From: Microbacterium terricola
GTDB taxonomy: Bacteria > Actinomycetota > Actinomycetes > Actinomycetales > Microbacteriaceae
Length of the DNA stretch: 64,000 bases
Assembly (NCBI RefSeq): GCF_027943945.1
Contig: NZ_AP027141.1
Coordinates: 1,364,001 to 1,428,000, forward strand
Reading direction: 5' to 3'
How positions within the stretch are numbered: position 1 is the first letter of the stretch; every line of letters starts with the position of its first letter. A model generated the notes under the pieces. The model was given only the letters and a program-made list of their open reading frames with translations. It was not told where the DNA came from and made no database searches. This document shows positions 26,383 to 36,509 of the stretch, piece after piece. The position numbers and the translations under genes were made by a program.

Positions 26383-26400
26383 CGATCCGCGTAGGCGCGG

Positions 26401-28350
26401 CTACGCCTCGGCTCGACCGCGCTCCCACGCGCTGAGCGGCAGCTCGGCCGTCGCGGGGCGGGCGACCGGGATGCGCGTCCCGAGCACCTGAGCCACGACA
26501 TCCTGCGCGATCTTGCCGGCGGTGAGTCCGGCGTCGGCAAGGATCTGCTCACGCGAGGCGTGCGCGATGAACTCGTCCGGCAGACCCAGCTCATCGACCG
26601 CCGTGTCGACCCCGGCCTCGCGCAGCACCTGACGGACGCGCGTGCCGACGCCGCCGACGCGGATGCCGTCCTCGATGGTGATCACCAGACGGTGGGATGC
26701 TGCCAGCTCGACGATCGAGGGCTGCACGGGTACGACCCATCGCGGGTCGACGACCGTGGCGCCGATCCCCTGCGCACGGAGCCGGTCGGCGACCTCCATC
26801 GCGAGATGCGCCATCGGGCCGATGCCGACGAGCAGGACGTCCTCGGTGTCCGCGCGGCGGAGCACGTCAACGCCGTCCGCGAGGCGCTCCACGGCGGGCA
26901 GCTCAGGGCTGACGGCGCCCTTCGGATAGCGGATGACGGTCGGTGCATCCTCGACGGCCACCGCCTCGCGCAGCTCCTCGCGCAGGCGGACCTCGTCGCG
27001 GGGAACCGCGATCCGGATGTGCGGCACCAGCTGCAGCATCGCGAGGTCCCAGATGCCGTGATGACTCGGGCCATCCGGCCCGGTCACGCCCGCGCGGTCG
27101 AGCACGAAGGTGACGCCGGCCTTGTGCAGCCCGACGTCCATCAGCACCTGATCGAACGCGCGGTTCATGAAGGTCGCGTAGATGGCGACGACCGGATGCA
27201 GACCGCCGAACGCGAGGCCGGCGGCCGAGGCGACCGCGTGCTGCTCGGCGATGCCGACGTCGTACACACGATCGGGGAACCGCTGCGCGAACTCGAGCAG
27301 ACCGGTGGGGCGCAGCATCGCCGCGGTCACCCCGATGATGTCCGCGCGCTCCTCGCCGATCGCGCGGAGCTCGTCGGAGAACACGTCGGTCCAGCCGAGT
27401 GCGGCCGACGTGCTGAGCGACTCCCCCGAGACCGGATCGATGCGTCCCACGGCGTGGAACTGGTCGGCCTCGTCCATGAGCGCAGGCGCGTAGCCGCGGC
27501 CCTTCTCGGTGATCGTGTGCACGATGACCGGCGCGCCGTAGTCCTTGGCGAGCTGCAGTGTCTCGATCATCGTGCCGAGATCGTGGCCGTCGACGGGGCC
27601 GAGGTACTTGATGTCGAGATTGGAATACAGCGCCGCGTTGTTCGTGAAGCGCGACAGGAAGCCGTGCGTGCCGCCGCGGACGCCGCGGTAGACCGCACGG
27701 CCGGCCGGGCCGAACTTGCCGAAGAACGACGACGAGCCCTCGCGCAGCGTGCGGTACGAGTCGGTCGTGCGCACACGGTTGAGGTAGCGTGCCATGCCGC
27801 CGATCGTCGGAGCGTACGAGCGGCCGTTGTCGTTCACGATGATGACGAGGTTGCGGTCGTTGTCGTCGGAGATGTTGTTGAGCGCCTCCCACGTCATGCC
27901 GCCGGTGAGGGCGCCGTCGCCCACGACCGCGACGACGTGCCGGTCCCGTCGGCCGGTGCGGGTGAGGGCGCGCGAGACGCCGTCGGCCCAGCTGAGCGAG
28001 CTGGAGGCGTGGGAGGACTCCACCACGTCGTGCACGCTCTCGGAGCGCTGCGGATAGCCGGCGAGGCCGTCGCGGTCGCGCAGCTTGGAGAAGTCCTGCC
28101 GCCCGGTCAGCAGCTTGTGCACGTACGACTGGTGTCCCGTGTCGAAGATGACGGGGTCGTTCGGCGAGTCGAACACGCGGTGCAGGGCGATCGTCAACTC
28201 GACGACGCCGAGGTTCGGACCCAGGTGCCCGCCGGTGCGGGCGACGTTCTCCACGAGGAAGTCGCGTATCTCCTGAGCGAGCTGCTCGAGCTGCTCCGTG
28301 GAGAGGGCGTCGAGGTCGCGAGGACCGCCGATCTCCTCCAGAAGGCCCAT
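26401..28350 (-). CDS. dxs: 1-deoxy-D-xylulose-5-phosphate synthase
   Basis: 649-residue thiamine-diphosphate enzyme that starts the MEP isoprenoid pathway from pyruvate and glyceraldehyde-3-phosphate. It has GGHLGPNLGVVELTIALH, the TPP site GDGALTGGMTWEALNNI, and the transketolase-type pyrimidine domain with DVGIAEQHAV and GPDGPSHHGIWDL. The ATG at MGLLEEIGG is preceded by AAAGGCGG; an earlier in-frame ATG would add an arginine-rich tail unlike the family. The aconitase terminator sits just upstream. Confidence 0.97.
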   Translation of the reverse strand: MGLLEEIGGPRDLDALSTEQLEQLAQEIRDFLVENVARTGGHLGPNLGVVELTIALHRVFDSPNDPVIFDTGHQSYVHKLLTGRQDFSKLRDRDGLAGYPQRSESVHDVVESSHASSSLSWADGVSRALTRTGRRDRHVVAVVGDGALTGGMTWEALNNISDDNDRNLVIIVNDNGRSYAPTIGGMARYLNRVRTTDSYRTLREGSSSFFGKFGPAGRAVYRGVRGGTHGFLSRFTNNAALYSNLDIKYLGPVDGHDLGTMIETLQLAKDYGAPVIVHTITEKGRGYAPALMDEADQFHAVGRIDPVSGESLSTSAALGWTDVFSDELRAIGEERADIIGVTAAMLRPTGLLEFAQRFPDRVYDVGIAEQHAVASAAGLAFGGLHPVVAIYATFMNRAFDQVLMDVGLHKAGVTFVLDRAGVTGPDGPSHHGIWDLAMLQLVPHIRIAVPRDEVRLREELREAVAVEDAPTVIRYPKGAVSPELPAVERLADGVDVLRRADTEDVLLVGIGPMAHLAMEVADRLRAQGIGATVVDPRWVVPVQPSIVELAASHRLVITIEDGIRVGGVGTRVRQVLREAGVDTAVDELGLPDEFIAHASREQILADAGLTAGKIAQDVVAQVLGTRIPVARPATAELPLSAWERGRAEA

Positions 28351-28427
28351 GCCGTCCGCCTTTCGTCGTCGTGCGCGGCGCGCCGCAGCATCCATCGAGT
28401 CTACGCGTCGTCGCATCCGACAACGGC

Positions 28428-28461
28428 GAGGGCTCCCGATCGCATGCGACCGGGAGCCCTC
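28428..28461 (-). terminator. Terminator after aconitase
   Basis: Perfect 11-base arms GAGGGCTCCCG and CGGGAGCCCTC with a 12-base loop that is itself nearly palindromic, 14 bases beyond the acnA stop and upstream of dxs. Confidence 0.75.
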
Positions 28462-28474
28462 GAGTGCAGGTGGA

Positions 28475-31303
<2,829 letters not shown>

Positions 31304-31380
31304 GTCTGTCTCCTTCGTCGGCGGCGGGAGGAGCGGGCGGAGCCCGTCACTGCCCATCTTCCCCCGCTCCGGCGGCCTCG

Positions 31381-31399
31381 GCTAGTGAGGCGAACCTAA
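31381..31399 (-). promoter_or_regulatory. DtxR/IdeR-like box upstream of acnA
   Basis: On the minus strand TTAGGTTCGCCTCAC starts a 19-base stretch that matches the DtxR/IdeR consensus at about 13 positions. The left half is nearly perfect; the right half is poor. It lies 78-96 bases before the acnA start. Confidence 0.4.
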
Positions 31400-31414
31400 C
31401 CCGAACGGAGGGAA

Positions 31415-31438
31415 ATTTATCTTGATGTCAAGATAAAT
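31415..31438. promoter_or_regulatory. AT-rich palindrome upstream of acnA
   Basis: Perfect 11-base arms ATTTATCTTGA and TCAAGATAAAT around a 2-base centre, starkly AT-rich in this genome. Length and symmetry suit a MarR-family dimer. It lies 112-135 bases before acnA and just beyond the stop of the DUF3159 gene. Confidence 0.65.
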
Positions 31439-31441
31439 GTA

Positions 31442-32185
31442 TCACTCCGCAGCGCGGGGATAGAGCGCGCGGACGGCGAGCCACGTGACCGCGACGAGGG
31501 GCGCGAACAGGGGCAAACCCATGATCAGCTTGAGCGTTCCGAGCGCCGTGACGTTGTCCGCGAAGTAGAGCGGGAGCTGCACGAGCAGGCGCGCGGCGAA
31601 CAGCCCCGCCCAGGCGATCGCCAGCCAGAAGAACGCACGGCGCTTGCGCTTGTCGCGACGCCAGGCCGTGCCCTCGCCCATCAGGAAGCCGACCGCGAGA
31701 CCGATCAGCGACCAGCCGACCAGGGCCGAGATGAGGAACGCCGACCCGTACAGCGCGTTGGTCACGAACCCGGGGATGAAGTTGTTGCTCGCCTCGCCGG
31801 TGAACGCCGCGAATGCCGCGGCGACTCCCGCGGCGACCAGTCCTCCGACGGCGGCGGTGATGGGCTGCCGGGCGATCAGGCGGACGACGGTGAACACCGC
31901 CGCGATGCCCACCGACAGGCCCAGGGAGAGCCAGAGGTCGCCGTCGCCGCTCTCGGGGTCGATCGTGAGCGTGTAGACCACGATGAACACGAGACCGGGG
32001 AGGACGGATTCCAGGATGCCGCGCCAGCCGCCCATGGCGTGCCAGACGACGTGGCCGGTGCTGGCCTCGGCCGCCGGGTCGAGTCCGGCGCGGCGCGCGG
32101 CGCTGCCGAGCGCTGCACCGAGCAGGTCGGATGCGGTGGGCTCCTGCTCGGGTTGGTCTTCGGGCGCCTGGTCGGGCGCGGTCAC
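31442..32185 (-). CDS. DUF3159 membrane protein
   Basis: 247 residues. A charged N-terminus is followed by about six membrane segments, matching the DUF3159 family. The GTG start overlaps the stop of the DUF3710 gene by 4 bases. The order dut-DUF3710-DUF3159 is conserved in actinobacteria, including mycobacteria (Rv2697c-Rv2696c, Rv2693c). Function unknown. Confidence 0.85.
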   Translation of the reverse strand: MTAPDQAPEDQPEQEPTASDLLGAALGSAARRAGLDPAAEASTGHVVWHAMGGWRGILESVLPGLVFIVVYTLTIDPESGDGDLWLSLGLSVGIAAVFTVVRLIARQPITAAVGGLVAAGVAAAFAAFTGEASNNFIPGFVTNALYGSAFLISALVGWSLIGLAVGFLMGEGTAWRRDKRKRRAFFWLAIAWAGLFAARLLVQLPLYFADNVTALGTLKLIMGLPLFAPLVAVTWLAVRALYPRAAE

Positions 32186-32829
32186 GCGCTGCCCGGGGTC
32201 GCCGGCATCTTCAGCGGGATGAGGTCGCGGGGCGGCATGGGCGATCCTCCGCGGACCACCACGATCGAGCGGAACAGGTCCTCGACCTTGGCAGCAGCAT
32301 CCACATCGGACGTGGCCGCTCCCCCGATGACGCCGCGGAGGAACCAGCGGGGACCGTCGACGCCGACGAAGCGGGCGAGCCGCTTGCCGGCAGCCGCGTC
32401 GGGACCGGCGACCACGGGCACCTCGGCGAGCAGCTCAGGGCCGAGCGGACCCTGGCGCTCCTGCACCCGGCCGCCCTGCTGGCGGATCTGCTCGCGGATC
32501 TGCTCGCGGGTCTCCTCCCAGAGCCCGGCGGAGCGGGGTGCCGCGAACGGCTGGACCTGCAGAGTCGAGTCTGCGTAGTCGAGGCCGACGGCGACGATGC
32601 GCTTGGTCTGCTCCTCGACCTCGAGTCGCAGGTTCAGGCCTTCGCGCGGCAGGACTTTCACTCCGCCGAGGTCGATGTAGGGCCGAACCGGATTGGCCTC
32701 GGTCTCGTCGAACGGGCCGCCGGCCGCGCGGGTCTCCTGGGTGAAGACGTCGGCCGTCTCTTCGGCAGTCTCCGTCTCTCCCTCGACCTGGTCCTCTGCG
32801 GCGTCGTCGGCGGGTGTCATTTCGGTCAT
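32182..32829 (-). CDS. DUF3710 family protein
   Basis: 215 residues. An acidic Glu/Thr-rich N-terminal ~45 residues precede the conserved domain (GPFDETEANPVRPYIDLGGV, LWEETREQIREQI, and RWFLRGVIGG near the C-terminus). The ATG overlaps the dut stop (ATGA), so it is coupled to dut. A conserved actinobacterial gene of unknown function. Confidence 0.88.
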   Translation of the reverse strand: MTEMTPADDAAEDQVEGETETAEETADVFTQETRAAGGPFDETEANPVRPYIDLGGVKVLPREGLNLRLEVEEQTKRIVAVGLDYADSTLQVQPFAAPRSAGLWEETREQIREQIRQQGGRVQERQGPLGPELLAEVPVVAGPDAAAGKRLARFVGVDGPRWFLRGVIGGAATSDVDAAAKVEDLFRSIVVVRGGSPMPPRDLIPLKMPATPGSA

Positions 32830-33278
32830 GCCGGAATTCCGTCCTTCTGGTAGCCCGTCGAGCCGAAGCCCCCCTCGCCGCGGACGCTGTCCGGGAGGGT
32901 GTCGACGGGGATGAATCGTGCGCGCGGGACGGGCATCACGATGAGCTGGGCGATCCGGTCGCCGACGGCGACGTCGAACGCGTGATCGGTGTCGGTGTTC
33001 AGCAGGGAGACCTTGATCTCGCCCCGGTAGCCGGCGTCGACCGTGCCGGGCGAGTTCACGATCGTGATCCCGTGCTTGGCGGCCAGGCCGCTGCGCGGCA
33101 CGACGAACGCGACGTAGCCCTCGGGGAGCGCGATGCGCAGGCCGGTGCCGACGAGGGCGCGCTGGCCGGGTTCGAGGCGCACCGCCTCCGCCGCCGTCAG
33201 GTCGGCGCCCGCGTCGCCGGGGTGGGCGTACACCGGTGCGTCGGATGCGATGATGGGGACGTCCACGCTTTCGGTCAC
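32826..33278 (-). CDS. dut: Deoxyuridine 5'-triphosphate nucleotidohydrolase
   Basis: 150-residue trimeric dUTPase that converts dUTP to dUMP. All family motifs are in order: AHPGDAGADLTA, VPRSGLAAKHGI, NSPGTVDAGYRGEIKV, GDRIAQLIV and the C-terminal RGEGGFGSTG arm. The GTG start is six bases after a TACCCT -10 box, and there is no ribosome site, so it is probably leaderless. Divergent from DUF3093 with only 12 bases between starts. Confidence 0.96.
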   Translation of the reverse strand: MTESVDVPIIASDAPVYAHPGDAGADLTAAEAVRLEPGQRALVGTGLRIALPEGYVAFVVPRSGLAAKHGITIVNSPGTVDAGYRGEIKVSLLNTDTDHAFDVAVGDRIAQLIVMPVPRARFIPVDTLPDSVRGEGGFGSTGYQKDGIPA

Positions 33279-33284
33279 GCAACG

Positions 33285-33290
33285 AGGGTA
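33285..33290 (-). promoter_or_regulatory. -10 box of dut
   Basis: TACCCT on the minus strand six bases before the GTG. It abuts the divergent DUF3093 start codon at 33291. Confidence 0.45.
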
Positions 33291-33788
33291 ATGCAGAAGA
33301 CAGCAGCGCGTGACGGCCGCACGACGGCCGTCGACTACCGCGAAAGACTCAGCCCATCTCTGTGGGCGATCGTGAGCGCCGCCGTGTGCGCGCCCATGGC
33401 CGCCCTCGTGTTCGCGCCGCTGGATGCGACCGTGTCGCTGACCGTGGGCGTCGTGGTGGGTGTGCTGATCATCCTCGTGATGGTCGCCGCATCCCCCGTC
33501 GTGCGGGTGAAGGACGGCGTCCTGTTCGCCGGGCGCGCCCATATCGACGTCGCCCTGCTGGGCACGCCTCGCGCGCTCACCGGCGAGGAGGCCAGACACG
33601 CGCGTGGAGGTGGACTCCCTGCGCATGCCTGGCACGTGATCCGCGGCGGCATCGACGGCATCCTCACGATCGACGTGGAGGATGCCGACGACCCCGCGCC
33701 GACGTGGGTGATCTCGTCGCGCACGCCCGACCGCCTCGCGGCGGCCGTCCGGCGGGCTCAGGCTACGCGGCGCACTCCTGGCAGATAG
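33291..33788 (+). CDS. DUF3093 membrane protein
   Basis: 165 residues with two membrane helices (about residues 24-68) and a soluble C-terminal part (GTPRALTGEEARHARG...). It matches DUF3093, whose gene is divergent from dut in mycobacteria too (Rv2698). GAGG precedes the ATG closely. The 3' end overlaps the converging DUF4193 gene by 26 bases. Function unknown. Confidence 0.85.
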   Translation: MQKTAARDGRTTAVDYRERLSPSLWAIVSAAVCAPMAALVFAPLDATVSLTVGVVVGVLIILVMVAASPVVRVKDGVLFAGRAHIDVALLGTPRALTGEEARHARGGGLPAHAWHVIRGGIDGILTIDVEDADDPAPTWVISSRTPDRLAAAVRRAQATRRTPGR

Positions 33789-34056
33789 GGCCGGTCTTCG
33801 TCTCGTGGTCGAGCTGCGAGCGGTGCTTCACCAGGAAGCAGTTCGAGCACGTGAACTCGTCCTCCTGGGGCGGCAGCACGACGACGTCGAGCTCGAGGTC
33901 CGACAGGTCGGCCCCCGGCAGCTCGAAGCCTGAGGGGTTGTCCGCGTCCTCGTCGCCGACCGCTCCCGACAGCTTGTCGGGGACCCGCTCCTTCAGGGCC
34001 TCGATCGACTCGCTGTCGTCTTCGGTCTTGCGGGGGGCGTCGTAATCGGTAGCCAT
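33763..34056 (-). CDS. DUF4193 zinc-ribbon protein
   Basis: 97 residues: an acidic N-terminal half and a C-terminal zinc ribbon with CSNC and CQEC pairs (FTCSNCFLVKHRSQL...PICQECAA). It matches DUF4193, a universal actinobacterial small protein (Rv2699c in M. tuberculosis). Zinc-ribbon content suggests nucleic-acid or RNA polymerase contact, but this is not established. Confidence 0.88.
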   Translation of the reverse strand: MATDYDAPRKTEDDSESIEALKERVPDKLSGAVGDEDADNPSGFELPGADLSDLELDVVVLPPQEDEFTCSNCFLVKHRSQLDHETKTGPICQECAA

Positions 34057-34268
34057 TTCGGCGGTCTCAACTTCCGGAGTATCTCGAGTATGCAGGCCCT
34101 GACGGGCGGCGACAGTTTGCACGACCTGGGGGCTTTTCGCAAATGCGCCGTGCGGTTTCATCGGGCTGTCAAGGCGGGAAACTCGCGGCGCGCGCCGGAT
34201 ATTCCCGGCTTGCGCACCGGGCTGTGAAACCATGGGCGCACACCGCTGGATCGGAGAGGCGATTCCCC

Positions 34269-35294
34269 ATGGAACAGCTCAAGGTGATCGGCACCGAGGA
34301 CGACGTGCTCGTCCTGGCGACCGAATCGGGAGAGCGATTCTCCCTCGCTCTGGACGACGTGCTGCGCATCGAACTGCGCAAGGTGCGTCGCGAGCGCGAG
34401 GGCGAGCAGAAGACGAGCACGCTCAGCCCGCGTGACATCCAGGCGCACATCCGCTCTGGTCTGTCCGCGCAGGAGGTCGCCGAGCTCCTCGGCGCGCGTG
34501 TCGAGGACGTCGCCCGCTTCGAGGGGCCTGTCCTGGCCGAGCGCGAGCACATCGTCGGACTGGCGCTCGCTGTGCCCGTGCTGCTGGGCTCCGACCTCGA
34601 ACACGACGTCAACCCCACATTCGGCGCCGCCGTCCGCGCGAAGCTCGCCGAGGCCGCCGCATCGGGTGAGCGCTGGACGAGCTGGAAGGAGCAGACCGGC
34701 TGGATCGTCAAGCTCGAGTTCACCTCCGCCGAGGTGGACCACGACGCGCGGTGGAGCTTCGACCCTCGCCGCTCGACCCTCTCGCCGCTGAACGCCGACG
34801 CGATCCAGCTCTCGCGCCAGGGCTCGCTCCCCGAGGGCCTGATCCCGCGCCTGCGCGCCCTCGACTCGGCCGCGCCGAAGGATGACTCCCGCTTCGACAG
34901 CGGCGCGTTCGGCCCTCGTCGCCTGCCCGACGCCGACCTCGATGCTCCCGAACTCCCTTCGCCGACCGCCCCTGCGGTGCAGCAGGCCGCCATCAAGCGG
35001 GCCGCTGAGACGAGCGTGACGTCGGCGGAGACCGCCGACCTGCTCGAGGCGCTGCGCCGTCGCCGGGGTCAGCGCGAGCCGCTGCCCGGCATGGTCGACG
35101 GCGACAGTGATCGCGGCCAGAGCCCCGTCGCACTGTTCGATGCGCTCGAGCCCGGTTACGACGAGGCGCCGCCGCTCCCTGAGCCCATCGCCGACGTGGA
35201 TCGGCCGGCCGTCGCGGAGGCGGGCCGCCGCAAGGGCCGTCCGTCGATGCCGTCGTGGGACGAGATCGTCTTCGGCGCCCGGACCGACGAGTAG
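34269..35294 (+). CDS. sepH: Septation protein SepH
   Basis: 341 residues. The N-terminal DUF3071 region includes a helix-turn-helix (SGLSAQEVAELLGARVEDVARFEGPVLAEREHIV, about residues 60-95). The C-terminal half is variable and disordered and ends in a short conserved tail near PSWDEIVFG. In Streptomyces SepH stimulates FtsZ assembly at division sites. GAGAGG lies about 9 bases before the ATG. Divergent from DUF4193. Confidence 0.88.
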   Translation: MEQLKVIGTEDDVLVLATESGERFSLALDDVLRIELRKVRREREGEQKTSTLSPRDIQAHIRSGLSAQEVAELLGARVEDVARFEGPVLAEREHIVGLALAVPVLLGSDLEHDVNPTFGAAVRAKLAEAAASGERWTSWKEQTGWIVKLEFTSAEVDHDARWSFDPRRSTLSPLNADAIQLSRQGSLPEGLIPRLRALDSAAPKDDSRFDSGAFGPRRLPDADLDAPELPSPTAPAVQQAAIKRAAETSVTSAETADLLEALRRRRGQREPLPGMVDGDSDRGQSPVALFDALEPGYDEAPPLPEPIADVDRPAVAEAGRRKGRPSMPSWDEIVFGARTDE

Positions 35295-35319
35295 CCCTCT
35301 TCGCGAAGAGCGGGCGCCG

Positions 35320-36444
35320 TCAGGCGAACGCCCCGAGCCGGATGAGCGGAACCACCCGCTCCTCGTTCGTGAGGGATCCGTGCTGGCCGACCATCTTCTG
35401 CGGCGCTTTGTCGGTGAGACGGTCGTCGTAGTACGCGATCCCCGCGCGCGCCGCGACGAGGACATCGCCGATCCGCGGCGCGACCGCGGCGTCGACATCG
35501 CCGAACAGGCCGGCTGAGATCGCCTCGTCCCGGCTCAGCACCCACGAGCGCCCCGACTCCGCCGCCCGCCACGCCGCGAGCACCGCGGCGGCCTGCCCGT
35601 CCTCGGCGTACAGGTGCAGCATCCGTGGTTCGCCCCCGATGTGGCGCACGCCGTCCACGAGCTCGTCACCGTCGGTCAGCAGCAGCTGCCGGTGCCGCGG
35701 CACATCGACCATCCCATGGTCTGCGGTCACCACCACACCGACGTCGGCCGGCAGGGCGCCGGCCAGGGTGCGGACGGCGCCGTCGATGCGCTCGAGCGCG
35801 TGCGTCCATCGCTCGGACTCCCACCCGTGCTTGTGTCCGATCGCGTCGAGCTCGTTCGCGTACAGATAGATCAGGGAGCCCGGATGCTGCGCAGACAGGT
35901 GCGCGGCGAGCCCGAACCGGTCGGCGAGATCGGCCGCACCGTGGAACTCGGCCCCGCGCATCGTCGCGGCGGTGAAGCCGGTGCCGGCGTACTCGGGCTT
36001 GGAGACGATGAAGCACGGGCGACCGGCGCCGGCCTCCCGCTCGAGCAGCGGCTGTGCGCGCTGCCAGGAGATCGGCAGGCCGTCGGTGTCCCATCCGCGC
36101 AGCTGGTTGATCACCTCGTCGCGCTCCGGGACGAGCGCACGGTAGCCCAGGATCCCGTGCCTGCCCGCGGGGGCACCCGTGAGGAGTCCGGTCAGGGCCG
36201 TCGCCGTCGTCGAAGGGAAGACCGTGCGCGCGGTGTCCTTCTTGGAGCTCGCTCCGCTGAGGAAGCGGGCGTGCCCGGCACGCGCGGCGAGGTTCTGTGC
36301 GCCGAGGCCGTCCACGAGCAGGACGATCGCGCTCGTCGCGGGTGCGAACCAGTCGGATCCCCCGCTCAGCGCGGCGATCATCTGCGGGACGACTCCGGTG
36401 AGGCTCCGGGCTCGCGGCGGGTCCACGGGTAGGCTGAGGGACAT
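35320..36444 (-). CDS. Alkaline-phosphatase-superfamily phosphodiesterase
   Basis: 374 residues of the nucleotide pyrophosphatase/phosphodiesterase type. Metal-site motifs are VLLVDGLG, the nucleophile Thr in FPSTTATALTGLLTG, ANELDAIGHKHGW, VVTADHGMVD, and the late His in QHGSLTNEE. No signal peptide is visible, so it is probably cytoplasmic. The substrate is unknown. It is divergent from parC. Confidence 0.85.
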   Translation of the reverse strand: MSLSLPVDPPRARSLTGVVPQMIAALSGGSDWFAPATSAIVLLVDGLGAQNLAARAGHARFLSGASSKKDTARTVFPSTTATALTGLLTGAPAGRHGILGYRALVPERDEVINQLRGWDTDGLPISWQRAQPLLEREAGAGRPCFIVSKPEYAGTGFTAATMRGAEFHGAADLADRFGLAAHLSAQHPGSLIYLYANELDAIGHKHGWESERWTHALERIDGAVRTLAGALPADVGVVVTADHGMVDVPRHRQLLLTDGDELVDGVRHIGGEPRMLHLYAEDGQAAAVLAAWRAAESGRSWVLSRDEAISAGLFGDVDAAVAPRIGDVLVAARAGIAYYDDRLTDKAPQKMVGQHGSLTNEERVVPLIRLGAFA

Positions 36445-36509
36445 CGGGGCCAGTCTCGCACAGGGGTTGCGTGCCCTGCCCGTTCGTCCACTCGAGGCCC
36501 GGAACAGTC

